In this document: in pieces, positions 45,134-54,790 of the stretch | Numbering within the stretch: position 1 is the stretch's first letter | Layout: the number at the start of each line of letters is the position of its first letter | Assembly: GCF_000013045.1 (NCBI RefSeq) | Contig: NC_007677.1 | Coordinates: 2,852,001-2,916,000, forward strand | Direction: 5' to 3' | DNA length: 64,000 bases | Source: Salinibacter ruber DSM 13855 | GTDB taxonomy: Bacteria; Bacteroidota; Rhodothermia; Rhodothermales; Salinibacteraceae | Program-made: the position numbers and the translations under genes | The notes under the pieces: model-generated | What the model saw: only the letters and a program-made list of their open reading frames with translations | Database searches by the model: none | Told to the model about the DNA's origin: nothing

Positions 45134-47605
45134 ATGCACACGACTCGCTCCAAGTCCTCTTTCGGGCCCCGGCCCGTCGGACTCCTCGGGACCGTACTCC
45201 TCGCACTCCTCCTGGGGGGACTCTCGTCGTCCCCGGTTCTCGCGCAGGACGAACCGGCCGGTGTTCTGACGGGTCGGGTGGTCGACGCGGCGTCGGACGC
45301 CCCCTTGCAGGACGCGACCGTCGCGCTCTGGGAGAACACCGGGGGCGACTCGACGCTCGTCCGGGGGACGGTGACGGGGCCGGAGGGGCGGTTCACGATT
45401 GAGGACGTGGCCCTTGGCGCGTACACCCTCCGCATCAGCTTCGTCGGGTACACCACGGAGCGCCGCCCCAACACCCAGCCGGCCCCGTCTCCCGACGAGG
45501 CCGACCTCGGCACGATCCGGCTGGGCCGCACGACGACCCAGCAGCAGGAGGTGGAGGTCACGGCCGACCGCCCCGCGGCCCGGATTGAGACGGACCGGAA
45601 CGTCTACAACACCTCCGAGCGCGCCCTGAGCGCCGGCGGGTCGGCCCGGACGGTGCTCGAAGACCTTCCCTCCATCCGGATCGACATGGACGGGAGCATC
45701 AGCTTTCGCGGCAACGAGAGCGTCTCGCTTCAGATCAACGGCGAGCCGGCCTCGCTGCAGGGCCAGAGCCTCGTCAGCTACCTCGAAAGCCTGTCGGCGG
45801 ACGCCGTGGACCGCGTGGAGGTGATCCCAAACCCCTCGGCCAAGTACGAGCCCGAGGGCATGTCGGGCATCATCAACATCGTGCTGAGCCGCGATCTGGA
45901 GGCGAAGTGGAACGGCGGACTCACGCTCGGCGGCGAGCGGGACGCCAACGACCGGTACGGCGGCAACGGCTCGGCAAACGTGGGCTTCCAGGCCGGCGGC
46001 TGGCGCGTCGTGGGCACCTACTCCCACCGGCGCGACGGCGAGGAGGACACCGACACCCGCATTGTGGAGCGGCTCAATGGGGGCGGGCCCAGCACGTGGG
46101 TCGACCAGAACGGCCGGGAAGAAGAGCAGGACCGCTCCCACTCGTTTCGCACCGACGTCGATTACAGCGTCGCCGAGGGCACGTCCCTCGGCCTGGAAAC
46201 GAGCGTCAGCCTCCGCCGCGGCGACGAGAACGGGCGCTCGGCGTATCGGGAATACACCGGGGGCGCCCCCACCGCCGAGAACGTGACGGACCGGTACGTC
46301 CGCCGTCTGGACAACAGCTCGTCCGAGGAGAGCGTCGACGGGCGCCTCGACTTCAACCACGACTTCGCCCAGGACCACAGCCTGAGCGCGCAGGTGCGCT
46401 ACGACCGCGACCTCGAAGGCGAGGATGGGACGTACAACATCTACGGATTCGAAAACGGAGCCCGTCTCTCCACGCCTCGGGACCAAGAAATTGACGTCGT
46501 CAACGAGGACGAACAGGACGGCTCCCTGAAGGTGGACTACGCACGGCCGCTCGGCTCCTTCTCCTTGGAGACCGGCTACAAGGGCACCCTGCGCCGGCTC
46601 GACAGCGACCAGACCTACGAGGACCGCACGACGGTCTTCACGTTCGACGAGCTGATCCACGCGGCGTACGGCACAGTGAGTCGGGGCATCGGGGACTTTC
46701 AACTGGAGGCCGGGCTCCGCGCCGAGGCCGTGACCACGACCTTCGACCTTTCCAGCGAGGACGAGGTGACGAACAGCTCCTACGTGAGCCTCTACCCCAG
46801 CGCCTTTCTCACCTACAAGCCCAGCCCGAGGCGGCAGGCCCGCCTCTCCTACAGCAAGCGCGTGGACCGGCCCGGCCTCTGGGACATCAACCCGATTGAG
46901 GACAACGAGAATCCGACCTTTCAGGAGCGGGGCAACCCTGGGCTCGCCCCCGAGTACATCCACTCCTTCGAGCTGAGCCTGACCCAGCGGTGGGGCATCG
47001 GCTCCGTCTCGGTCACCCCGTACCTCCGGCACACTGTCAATGAGATTGAGGAAGTGCGGTTTGAGGAAGACATCAACGGGCGTACGGTCATCGTCCGTCA
47101 GGCCCAGAACCTGTCCACCAGCACCTCCTACGGCACGGAGCTGGTGACGACGTTCAACGCCGGCGACCGCCTGGAGGGCACCCTCAGCGGCAACCTCTAC
47201 CGCTCGGTCACCGACGGCTCCAACGTGACCACCGACCTCAGCCAGGACGCAATCCTGTTCTCGGGCCGGGGCAGCGTCCGGGCGAAGCTGCGGGACGGCC
47301 TGCAGCTGGAGCTCAGTCAGTTCTACCGGCCGGCCCGCGACATTCCCCCGCAGGGACGGATCGATCGGTTTGCCAGCACCGAGCTGGCCCTCCAGCAGGA
47401 GCTGCTCGGGGGCGACGGCACCCTCACCCTCCGGGTCGACGACCTTCTCAACGACACGAACATGACCATGTGGTACCGGGACCAGGATCTCTATCAGGAG
47501 TCAAACATGCAGTGGGGGGCCCGCGAGGTCTCGCTCTCGTTCCAGTACAGCTTCGGGTCCGGGTCGAACGACGACCGCGGGCGGCGCGATCGGGACTACC
47601 GCTGA
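45134..47605 (+). CDS. TonB-dependent outer-membrane receptor
   Basis: Outer-membrane transporter of 823 residues from ATG 45134. A signal peptide (VLLALLLGGLSSSPVLAQ) is followed by a CarboxypepD_reg-like domain (GRVVDAASDAPLQDATVAL, about 45-130), a plug (VLEDLPSIRIDMDGSISFRG, LQINGEPASLQ, DRVEVIPNPSAKYEPEG, about 150-240) and a barrel of the outer-membrane beta-barrel type (SYSKRVDRPGLWDINP, LAPEYIHSFELSL). It ends in a charged DDRGRRDRDYR tail instead of an aromatic residue. A LytS-type kinase gene follows after 156 bp. The ligand is unknown. Confidence 0.88.
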   Translation: MHTTRSKSSFGPRPVGLLGTVLLALLLGGLSSSPVLAQDEPAGVLTGRVVDAASDAPLQDATVALWENTGGDSTLVRGTVTGPEGRFTIEDVALGAYTLRISFVGYTTERRPNTQPAPSPDEADLGTIRLGRTTTQQQEVEVTADRPAARIETDRNVYNTSERALSAGGSARTVLEDLPSIRIDMDGSISFRGNESVSLQINGEPASLQGQSLVSYLESLSADAVDRVEVIPNPSAKYEPEGMSGIINIVLSRDLEAKWNGGLTLGGERDANDRYGGNGSANVGFQAGGWRVVGTYSHRRDGEEDTDTRIVERLNGGGPSTWVDQNGREEEQDRSHSFRTDVDYSVAEGTSLGLETSVSLRRGDENGRSAYREYTGGAPTAENVTDRYVRRLDNSSSEESVDGRLDFNHDFAQDHSLSAQVRYDRDLEGEDGTYNIYGFENGARLSTPRDQEIDVVNEDEQDGSLKVDYARPLGSFSLETGYKGTLRRLDSDQTYEDRTTVFTFDELIHAAYGTVSRGIGDFQLEAGLRAEAVTTTFDLSSEDEVTNSSYVSLYPSAFLTYKPSPRRQARLSYSKRVDRPGLWDINPIEDNENPTFQERGNPGLAPEYIHSFELSLTQRWGIGSVSVTPYLRHTVNEIEEVRFEEDINGRTVIVRQAQNLSTSTSYGTELVTTFNAGDRLEGTLSGNLYRSVTDGSNVTTDLSQDAILFSGRGSVRAKLRDGLQLELSQFYRPARDIPPQGRIDRFASTELALQQELLGGDGTLTLRVDDLLNDTNMTMWYRDQDLYQESNMQWGAREVSLSFQYSFGSGSNDDRGRRDRDYR

Positions 47606-47761
47606 TCCCTCCCCGTCCGTCGCGACACACTGGACGCGGAAGGGAGGGGGGCAGTTCGTCGGTCCCCCGGTTCTTCGCTCTTCGGGAACAGTGCATGCTG
47701 TCCCCCATCAGGCACCCTCGTATTTCCTCAATGGTTCTTCTCCCACGACTCTCGTCCTCCC

Positions 47762-48922
47762 ATGCGTGACCGGTCGGTCTTCACGTCGCCGAACCGGGTC
47801 GAGTGGGGGCTCATGGCCGCGTTCTGGACGACCGTGGCCCTGCTGTCGGTCGGGCAGACCCTCCTCGGGGACGCCTCCAGCGAGGTGCACTGGGGACGCA
47901 CGGTGGCGGAGCTGGTTGAATATGCCCTCTGGGGCCTCTTTACCCCGATCATCTTTTGGCTCGCGAAGACCCTCCCGGTCGTGGAGCCGACCGATACGGA
48001 GCGGACGACGGTGACGCGGAATGTGGGCGTACATGCGGCCGTCGCCCTCGCCGCGTCCATCGCGGTCGACCTGACCGAAGACGCCGTCGAGGCGGGACTG
48101 GGGGAGCGCCCCCTCGCTTTCGTTCAGTCGGTGAGTCAATTCTGGTTCACCGACGAGCTGCTCTTCTACCTCGTTATCCTGATGGCCGGCTTCGCGCGGA
48201 GCTACTACTTTCAGCAGAAGGCGCGACAGGAGGAGGCCGCGCGCCTGGAGGAGCGCGCCGAGGCGCTCGAAGCCCAGCTCACGGAGGCGCGGCTGGAGGC
48301 CCTCCGCATGCAACTCAACCCCCATTTTCTGTTTAATACCCTGCACGCGGTGAGCACACTCGTCGACCGGGACCCGGCCGGCGTACGTCGCATGATTGCG
48401 CGCCTCAGTGAACTCCTGCGCCATGTGCTGGACGAGGAGGCCCCTCAGGAAGTCCCCCTCTCCCAGGAGCTTGAGTTCCTCGACGACTACTTCGAGATTC
48501 AGTCGATCCGCTTTCAGGGCCGGCTGGACACGGCGGTCGACGTCCCGTCCGACTTGTACGACGCTCAGGTGCCCAACCTCATCCTGCAGCCCATCGTCGA
48601 GAATGCCATCAAGCACGGGGCCAGCCAGGTGCGCGGCGTGGGGCGCATCGAGGTGCGCGGCCGCCACGAGGACGACCGGCTCGTGCTGACGGTGACGGAC
48701 AACGGGCCGGGCCTGCCCGAGTCCCAGGAAGACGGGTTCGGCCTGCGCAACGTCCGGGCTCGGTTGGAGGGGCTCTACGGCGACGACCAGGCCCTCCACA
48801 TGGAGACGGTACCGGACGGGGGAACGCGAGCCGTACTCGCACTGCCCCATCACACGAGCGCGTCGCTGTACACCGCCTCGGGAACCTCTTCCCTCACCGC
48901 GCCCGACATGGACCTCGACTGA
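47762..48922 (+). CDS. LytS-type sensor histidine kinase
   Basis: Membrane sensor kinase of 386 residues. Four hydrophobic segments occupy about residues 20-145, followed by a coiled coil (EEAARLEERAEALEAQLTEA). The His_kinase domain has the phosphoacceptor MNPHFLFNTLH (about 182) and the HATPase residues ENAIKHG, DNGPGLPE and GFGLRNVRARLEGLY. It is 21 bp upstream of its response regulator, so the two form an operon. Confidence 0.92.
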   Translation: MRDRSVFTSPNRVEWGLMAAFWTTVALLSVGQTLLGDASSEVHWGRTVAELVEYALWGLFTPIIFWLAKTLPVVEPTDTERTTVTRNVGVHAAVALAASIAVDLTEDAVEAGLGERPLAFVQSVSQFWFTDELLFYLVILMAGFARSYYFQQKARQEEAARLEERAEALEAQLTEARLEALRMQLNPHFLFNTLHAVSTLVDRDPAGVRRMIARLSELLRHVLDEEAPQEVPLSQELEFLDDYFEIQSIRFQGRLDTAVDVPSDLYDAQVPNLILQPIVENAIKHGASQVRGVGRIEVRGRHEDDRLVLTVTDNGPGLPESQEDGFGLRNVRARLEGLYGDDQALHMETVPDGGTRAVLALPHHTSASLYTASGTSSLTAPDMDLD

Positions 48923-48943
48923 CTGCCCGCCCCCACCTTCGCC

Positions 48944-49780
48944 ATGGCTTCCGAGACGCCCGCCATTCGTGCCCTCATCGTGGACGACGAGCCGCTGGCC
49001 CGCGAGCGCCTGCACGAGCTCCTGACAGACGCCCCGGCGGTGACCGTGGCCGGTACGGCCGAGGACGGCTTCGAGGCCGTCGACGCCATCCACGAACAGG
49101 CCCCCGATCTCGTCTTCCTCGACGTGCAGATGCCCGGCATGAACGGCATCGACGTGATCGAGGAGATCGGGACGGCCGACATGCCCGTCACCGTGTTCGT
49201 GACCGCCTACGACCAGTACGCCATCAAGGCGTTCGACCTCGCCGCGGTGGACTATTTGCTGAAGCCGTTCGACGACGAGCGGTTCGAGGAGGCCCTGCGG
49301 CGCGCCCGCGAGCAGATTGCCAACCGGGAGGGCGAGGCCATTTCCGACCGGCTTCTGCGGCTTCTCCAAGAACGCGACCCGTCCCTTCTGGAAAAGGAGA
49401 GCGCCCGGGACGAGCCGTACCTGGAACGGATCGCCGTGCAGGGCCGCGGCAAGGCCCGCATCGTGCCCGTCGACGACCTGACCCACATCACCGCCGACGG
49501 CTCCTACGCGGAGCTGCACACGGGCGACGACACCTACGTCATTCGCGAGCGCATGAAGACCCTCGCCGCTCGCCTCGACCCCGACACGTTCGTCCGGGTG
49601 CACCGGTCGGCCATCGTGCGGCTCGACGAGATCGAGCTCATCTTGCGCGGGGGCGGCGGCAACTACGCCGTACGCCTCCGAGACGGCACGCGGGTCAGCG
49701 TGAGCCGCAGCCGCGTCGACGAGCTGCAGGACCGCCTCGGCGTCGACGTGCTTCAGCGCGACGATGCGAACGGCGCGTAA
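48944..49780 (+). CDS. LytTR-family response regulator
   Basis: Response regulator of 278 residues. The receiver has IVDDEPLARERLHELL and the phosphoacceptor Asp in LVFLDVQMPGMNG (about 65), with YLLKPFDDERFEEAL near 105. The C-terminal LytTR DNA-binding domain reads DDLTHITADGSYAELHT and FVRVHRSAIVRLDEI (about 175-260). It is paired with the preceding LytS-type kinase. The targets may include neighbouring envelope genes, but no direct-repeat binding site was recognised. Confidence 0.93.
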   Translation: MASETPAIRALIVDDEPLARERLHELLTDAPAVTVAGTAEDGFEAVDAIHEQAPDLVFLDVQMPGMNGIDVIEEIGTADMPVTVFVTAYDQYAIKAFDLAAVDYLLKPFDDERFEEALRRAREQIANREGEAISDRLLRLLQERDPSLLEKESARDEPYLERIAVQGRGKARIVPVDDLTHITADGSYAELHTGDDTYVIRERMKTLAARLDPDTFVRVHRSAIVRLDEIELILRGGGGNYAVRLRDGTRVSVSRSRVDELQDRLGVDVLQRDDANGA

Positions 49781-49810
49781 TTCGCAATCCGGCCGAAAAT
49801 GTCACCGCGT

Positions 49811-49845
49811 CGGGACCGCTCCGTCTTTCGGGACGGAGGCTCCCG
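49811..49845. terminator. Convergent hairpin after the LytTR gene
   Basis: CGGGA and CTCCGTC pair with GACGGAG and TCCCG, around a small loop with one short internal loop. There is no T run. Confidence 0.5.
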
Positions 49846-49955
49846 CTGACCCGTCCAACCGCCAACGGGCACTGTCCGCCGGTTGAAGGCGGGGCGGACT
49901 CCTCGCGTCGGAGGCCCTCTCCTCCGGCAGACGACAACATTTTGACTCGGAAACG

Positions 49956-51008
49956 CTATCCCTGCACCGGCGCCGACTTCAGTCGCGGAAGGACCTCGCG
50001 CCCAATCCGCTGCACCTCCTCCAGCATCGGGCTGCACTGAAGCAGCACGAGGTCGAGCCCCGCGTCGGCGTACGCGTTCAGCTTTTCCACGATCTGGTCC
50101 GGCGTGCCCACCAGGTCGGGCCGCAGGCCGCGGTTCGAGACCGAATAGTCCTTGAGGTCCACCTCGGAGTCCAGCTCCGAGTGCTCCACGAAGTCGTCGT
50201 AACTGTCGAAGCCCTCGGCCTCGTAGTCGACCGTGGTGATGCGGTCAAGCTCCTCCCGGGCCTCCTGCTCGCTGTCGCGGCAGATCATGTACGCCGCCAT
50301 GCCGAACTTCATCTCGTCGGGGTCGTGGCCTTTTTCGGCCCGCCGCTCGCGCAGGTCCTCGATGTCGCCGGCAATCTTGTCGACGGTGCCGCCGTGCATC
50401 AGGTAGTGGTCGCAGTGGGTGGCGATCATGTTGCGCCCCTCCTCGGAGCCGCCGCCCGCGTAGACGGGCACGCCGCCGGACTGGACGGGCTTGGGCTGCA
50501 GGATCGTGTCCTCGATGGTGTAGAAGTCGCCGTCGAATGAGAAGCGCTCCTGCGACCAGAGCCCCTTCAGGATCTGCACGAACTCGGCGGAGCGGTCGTA
50601 GCGGGCGTCGTGGTCGAGCCAGTCGCCGACGTACATCTTCATCTCCTCCTCCCACCAGGCCGAGACGAGGTTGATCTCGAACCGCCCGTCGGAGATGTGA
50701 TCGATGTTGGAGGCCATCTTGGCGGTCACGGCCGGCTCGCGGAAGCCGGGGCGGATGGCCGCCATGATGCGAATGTCGTCCGTCACCGGGGCCAGGGCCG
50801 AGGCGGTGGTCCAGCACTCCAGGGCCGGATGCGACGGGCCGTTGATGTCGTTCAGGTTGAGCTCGGCGATGAGCATCGTCGAGAAGCCCGCGGCGTCGGC
50901 CGCCTGCGCGACCTTTCGGTTGTACGCAAACGTGGGCGGCATGCCCTCGTCGTCCACGTTGCGGAGCCAGCCGCCGAAGACGGGGAGCCAAATTCCGAGA
51001 TCAATCAT
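49956..51008 (-). CDS. LLM-class flavin-dependent monooxygenase
   Basis: Bacterial luciferase-like TIM-barrel oxidoreductase of 350 residues that would use FMNH2. Visible family features are WLPVFGGWLRN at the start, AADAAGFSTMLIAE near 40, ISDGRFEINLVSAWWEEEM near 115, RYDRSAEFVQILKGLW near 145 and GGVPVYAGGGSEEGR near 185. The closest branch is the alkanesulfonate/dimethylsulfone monooxygenases (SsuD/SfnG); the substrate is not established. It lies 47 bp after an ATP-grasp gene on the same strand, with a heptad repeat array between them. Confidence 0.87.
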   Translation of the reverse strand: MIDLGIWLPVFGGWLRNVDDEGMPPTFAYNRKVAQAADAAGFSTMLIAELNLNDINGPSHPALECWTTASALAPVTDDIRIMAAIRPGFREPAVTAKMASNIDHISDGRFEINLVSAWWEEEMKMYVGDWLDHDARYDRSAEFVQILKGLWSQERFSFDGDFYTIEDTILQPKPVQSGGVPVYAGGGSEEGRNMIATHCDHYLMHGGTVDKIAGDIEDLRERRAEKGHDPDEMKFGMAAYMICRDSEQEAREELDRITTVDYEAEGFDSYDDFVEHSELDSEVDLKDYSVSNRGLRPDLVGTPDQIVEKLNAYADAGLDLVLLQCSPMLEEVQRIGREVLPRLKSAPVQG

Positions 51009-51013
51009 CGATG

Positions 51014-51050
51014 GGTTGAACGTTGGAAGGTTGACGGTTGGAACGTTGAG
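51014..51050 (+). repeat. GTTGRAAC heptad array
   Basis: Five units of 7-8 bp (GTTGAAC, GTTGGAAG, GTTGACG, GTTGGAAC, GTTGAGG) fill almost all the gap between the ATP-grasp and LLM genes. It is the same family as 17539-17565, which lacks one unit. Confidence 0.7.
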
Positions 51051-51055
51051 GGGCG

Positions 51056-52003
51056 TCAGGAAGGGATGCCTTCGCCCGTGGCGGCGGCCTCCAGTTCGCG
51101 CTTCAGGAGGTCGGCGACGGCGGCCATGCCGCTCAGGTCGTGCTTGTCTTCGACCTCGGGCGAGTAGTTGGTGGTGCCGTTGATGTCGTAGGTCCAGATC
51201 TGGCCCTCGGTGTCTTCGATAAATTCGATGCCCGCAATGTCGATCTGCTCCCGATTGAGGAACGCCTTGTAGCGGTCGATCAGGGCGGCGGGCACGTCTT
51301 CGCGGAGGGCGAAGAGCGAGTCGTCCCCGTCCACGGCGCAGCGGTCCTCGTCGGTGCGGCAGGCGTCGGCCGGGCAGAGCTCGAAGCCGTCGCTGGTGTC
51401 GGACGTGATGGCGTACAGGAACTCGCCGTCCACGAACTCGCAGCGCGTGATGAACGGCTCGGCCGCCTCCACGAACTGCTGCAGAAGCGTAATGTGGGCC
51501 GGCGGCGTCGGAATGTCGCCGGCGCGCACCGCCTCCTCAAACGCCTCGTGGGTGCGGAAGAGCTGCACGCCGAGTCCCTTCCCGCCCCGATTGTGCTTCG
51601 TCACGAACGGGGTCGGCACGTCCTGCGCGGCCGCCAGCAGCGCCTCCGGCCCGCCCGCGACGGCCCGCGTGGCCGGGGTGCGCAGCCCGGCCTGCTCCAG
51701 CGCGGCGTGCTGCTGCACCTTGCTAATCTCCAGCTCGAAGGCGTGGGACCCGTTGACGACGCGCCGCCCGTGCCGCTCCAGCCACGCGATCAGCTGGCGC
51801 GTGTGCTCGACGGCCGGGCTGTGGCCTCGGGTGTGGGAGGACGCGCTCATGCGGTTCAGAAAGACCCCCTCGGGCGGGGCGCCCGTGACGTCGAAGTGGC
51901 CGTCGTCCACGAACCATTCTTCGTAGGGCACGTCCGCCGCATCGAGCGCCGACCGGAGGGGCGGCATCCAGTCTTCGTTCTCGTAGATGATGTAGGCCTT
52001 CAT
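51056..52003 (-). CDS. RimK-like ATP-grasp ligase
   Basis: ATP-grasp enzyme of 315 residues. Visible features are the N-terminal pre-ATP-grasp domain with LNRMSASSHTRGH (about 50), FVTKHNRGGKGLGVQLF with the ATP-binding lysine (about 133) and the C-terminal metal-binding signature DIAGIEFIEDTEGQIWTYDINGTTNY (split here only to name it: IAGIEFIED, then TYDINGTTN, about 260-275). Such enzymes join an amino acid or a similar amine to a carboxylate. It is adjacent to an LLM monooxygenase on the same strand. The product cannot be predicted from the sequence. Confidence 0.82.
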   Translation of the reverse strand: MKAYIIYENEDWMPPLRSALDAADVPYEEWFVDDGHFDVTGAPPEGVFLNRMSASSHTRGHSPAVEHTRQLIAWLERHGRRVVNGSHAFELEISKVQQHAALEQAGLRTPATRAVAGGPEALLAAAQDVPTPFVTKHNRGGKGLGVQLFRTHEAFEEAVRAGDIPTPPAHITLLQQFVEAAEPFITRCEFVDGEFLYAITSDTSDGFELCPADACRTDEDRCAVDGDDSLFALREDVPAALIDRYKAFLNREQIDIAGIEFIEDTEGQIWTYDINGTTNYSPEVEDKHDLSGMAAVADLLKRELEAAATGEGIPS

Positions 52004-52290
52004 GGGATGGGCGATGACTCGTCGAAAGGAGGGAAACTAAAAAAGCCCCCGGCCGAACCGGTGGGCGGAGGCAGTAGTGCCGACCGTTCACCACGCGGTT
52101 CACGCACGAGTGTACGGACAGCAACAACAATGTGCGGGCGAGGGGGCAGTCATCGTGGCGACCTGACTGTTGAGAAATCGTTGTCCGATATCTATCGGGT
52201 CCGTTCGGGTTCCCCCTGTTACATGGACTTCAGCTTCTGGTCCCCAGCGACGTGCCCGTTTCTAGCGGGGCCGTCTCGCCCGAACGAGGC

Positions 52291-53772
52291 TCAGGCCCGG
52301 CTGCCGTGCCGTTCCAGGACCGTGTCGGCCTGCGCTTGGATCTCCGGACGCTGCCGCAGCTCGTGGATGGCGTCTTGGGCATGGTGGTACGCGTCGTTGT
52401 GGTCTACGACGCGCTCCGGGTAGTCTTTGCCGATCACGCAGCCGGCGGCCTGCTGCTCGATGGGCGACATCTTCCAGGGGGCGTGGACGTACGCAGTCGT
52501 GTCGAGGTGCGACAGCTCGGGGACCCAGCGCCGGATGAACGTGCCGTCGGGGTCCTGCTCCTTGCCCTGCTTTACCGGGTTGTAGATGCGCACGCGGTTG
52601 ATGCCGGTCGTGCCGGACTGCATCTGCACCTGCGGGTAGTGGATGCCCGGCACGTAGTCGGCCATGAGGCCGCCGTAGGTGGGCGCGAAGCGGCGCCAGT
52701 CGAGCCAGCAGTCGTAGGCCGCAAACGAGCAGAGCATCGCCCGCATGCGGAAGTTGAGCCAGCCCGTGGCCCGCAGGTGCCGCATGCAGGCGTCAACCAT
52801 CGGGAACCCCGTGCGGCCATGGAGCCACGCGTCGTAGAGCGCCGGGTCCCAGTCGTCGGCGCGAAGCGCATCGAAGGCGGGGATGTAGCTCTCGTTTTCG
52901 ATCCGGGGCGCGTCCTCCAGCTTCTGCGTAAAGTGGCTGTGCCAGTGCAGGCGGCTGTCGAAGCTGCTCAGCGCCTTGCGTCGGGCCGCCGCGTCCGGGC
53001 CGTTCGCTCCGCGAAGCTCTTCCTGCCGCCGTCGCAGCTCGTAAACCACCCGCCGGAGGCTGATCGTGCCGTAGGCCAGGTGCACCGAGATCCGCGAGCA
53101 CTCCGTCTGCGCGGGACCGGGGCGCGACATGGCCCGGCGGTAGCTGCGCCCTCGTTCGCGAAGGAACGAGTCGAGGGTGCGGTGGGCCTCCGCCTCTCCA
53201 ATCTGCTGAAGAGCGGCGGTCGACGGCCGGAGCCCCAGATCGGCGTGGGACGGCATCGGCCCGGGCGCTACGGAGTCGACCGGCTGGAGCGCGTCGGGCG
53301 GGTGCACGAGCGGCCGGTCCATGGACGCCTCCCACTGGTCGGCCCACTCGTCCCGGTCGTGCGGCCCGCGCACCACGCCTCGGCTTGGCACCTCCGTAAA
53401 CGGGACTTCGTGGGCGCGGGCCCAGTCACGGACGCGCTGGTCCCGCTCGTGGGTGCGCTGGTTGCCGGTTTCTTCGTGGGCCCAGAGACGAAGGGGCCCG
53501 GCGGTCGCCCGCAGCGACTCGAGGACCTCCGGCATTTCGCCGCAGCGCACGACCAGAGGCTGTCCCCGCTTTGCGAGGCGGGCCCGCAGTTCAATGAGCG
53601 CCTCCCGAATCAGCGTCCAGTGGCGCGGATGATAGTCCGCCCCCGCCGCGATGGACGGCTCCGCCACGTAGAGGGGCAGCACCGGTCCCCGATCGGCGGC
53701 CTCCGCAAGGGGGCGATGGTCGCCCACCCGCAGGTCTCTTTTGTACCAAACGATTTGCGTGCGCGGCGGCAT
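52291..53772 (-). CDS. Photolyase/cryptochrome family flavoprotein
   Basis: Light-dependent DNA photolyase or cryptochrome of 493 residues from ATG 53772. The N-terminal alpha/beta domain begins IVWYKRDLRVGDHRPL. The C-terminal FAD-binding domain has SRISVHLAYGTISLR (about 275), SRLHWHSHFTQKLED (about 310), GRTGFPMVDACMRHL (about 360) and GWLNFRMRAMLCSF (about 378). It then has SGTTGINRVRIYNPVKQG (about 425). WLNFRMR replaces the usual MHNR, so this is not the classical CPD photolyase branch. No antenna is evident. UV and light exposure are typical for salterns, which fits the organism. Confidence 0.85.
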   Translation of the reverse strand: MPPRTQIVWYKRDLRVGDHRPLAEAADRGPVLPLYVAEPSIAAGADYHPRHWTLIREALIELRARLAKRGQPLVVRCGEMPEVLESLRATAGPLRLWAHEETGNQRTHERDQRVRDWARAHEVPFTEVPSRGVVRGPHDRDEWADQWEASMDRPLVHPPDALQPVDSVAPGPMPSHADLGLRPSTAALQQIGEAEAHRTLDSFLRERGRSYRRAMSRPGPAQTECSRISVHLAYGTISLRRVVYELRRRQEELRGANGPDAAARRKALSSFDSRLHWHSHFTQKLEDAPRIENESYIPAFDALRADDWDPALYDAWLHGRTGFPMVDACMRHLRATGWLNFRMRAMLCSFAAYDCWLDWRRFAPTYGGLMADYVPGIHYPQVQMQSGTTGINRVRIYNPVKQGKEQDPDGTFIRRWVPELSHLDTTAYVHAPWKMSPIEQQAAGCVIGKDYPERVVDHNDAYHHAQDAIHELRQRPEIQAQADTVLERHGSRA

Positions 53773-54146
53773 GGGCGGGGCGAAAGCATCGATTTGCGTG
53801 CAGTTGATGTACTGCTCTCGTCCCCCTCCGATTCCCCAAAACTCTTCCCATTCTGCAAGATCTGTCGGCGGTCGTCCACGGACATCGTGCGGGGCGGGGC
53901 CCACCGCTCAGCGCGGCAGACATGCACGTCAAATCTACAGCCCTGCTCTGTCGGGGCGACAGGGCCGCCTGTCGGGGTTTCGGACTGGCCCGGGCGCTCG
54001 GTGGGATGGCACGCGCGTTGATTGTGTGGATGGGCGGATGTGCTGACGACGCGGGCACGGCCGGTGCCCGCCCTCAAGACTTGTTCGCACCGCTACGACC
54101 CTGCTCGCCAAACTGTTGAACGAGACAATTGGACGAGGTGATACTC
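53773..54146. other. Divergent intergenic region between photolyase and hsp20
   Basis: About 370 bp. It must hold divergent promoters; no CIRCE-type inverted repeat and no clear -35/-10 pair was seen. A GAGGTG ribosome-binding-like site precedes the hsp20 ATG at 54147 by six bases. Confidence 0.45.
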
Positions 54147-54590
54147 ATGACGCAGATGACGCGCCGAACGCCCACCCGCACCCTTCGCACCCTGCAACGC
54201 GAGGTGGACGACCTCTTCGACCAGTTCTTCGGCCGCACCGACGGCGGGGACCGCGACACGTCTCCGGCGTGGTCGCCGAGCACCGACCTGGTGGAGACGG
54301 ACGAGGACGTTCGCCTCCACCTGGACGTGCCGGGCATGAGCGCGGACGACATCAGCATCAATCTCCAAAACCGCACGCTGACGGTGAGCGGCGAGCGCAC
54401 CAGCGAGCGGACGGGCGAGGACGAGAACATCGTCCGTGTGGAGCGTGCCGTTGGCACCTTCCACCGCACGTTCACGCTCCCGGACGCCGTCGATGCCGAC
54501 AGCACTGAAGCGACCTACGACAACGGCGTACTGACGATTCGCGTCCCGAAGACGGAAGAGACCACGCGCCGTCAGATTGAAATCCAGTAG
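54147..54590 (+). CDS. Hsp20/alpha-crystallin small heat-shock protein
   Basis: ATP-independent chaperone of about 147 residues from ATG 54147, preceded by GAGGTG at a good distance. A short N-terminal arm (LQREVDDLFDQFFG) is followed by the alpha-crystallin domain: LVETDEDVRLHLDVPGM (about 48), ISINLQNRTLTVSGER (about 70), FHRTFTLPDAVDAD (about 112) and the conserved A-x-x-x-n-G-V-L motif ATYDNGVLTIRVPK (about 127). It has a very short C-terminal extension without a clear IxI motif. A terminator-like hairpin follows at 54689. Confidence 0.93.
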   Translation: MTQMTRRTPTRTLRTLQREVDDLFDQFFGRTDGGDRDTSPAWSPSTDLVETDEDVRLHLDVPGMSADDISINLQNRTLTVSGERTSERTGEDENIVRVERAVGTFHRTFTLPDAVDADSTEATYDNGVLTIRVPKTEETTRRQIEIQ

Positions 54591-54688
54591 CCACGCGGCT
54601 CCGCGCACCCGATCCCTGCGGGCTTCCCCGGGCGCTTGGGGCCCACATCGACGACGAGTTGTAATCGGGTGCGGCTCCGTCCCCCGGT

Positions 54689-54722
54689 CGGCCCCCTCGG
54701 TTCCGGCCGGGGCCTTTCTATT
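54689..54722 (+). terminator. Terminator after hsp20
   Basis: GGCCCC pairs with GGGGCC around an imperfect GC inner stem, followed by TTTCTATTT. It lies between convergent genes about 100 bp past hsp20. Confidence 0.6.
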
Positions 54723-54790
54723 TGGCAGAATTCGTCCCGGACGCGTCCCTCAGTCGCCCGCGTGCCGCTCTCCGGATCCTCGGGCTCCCA

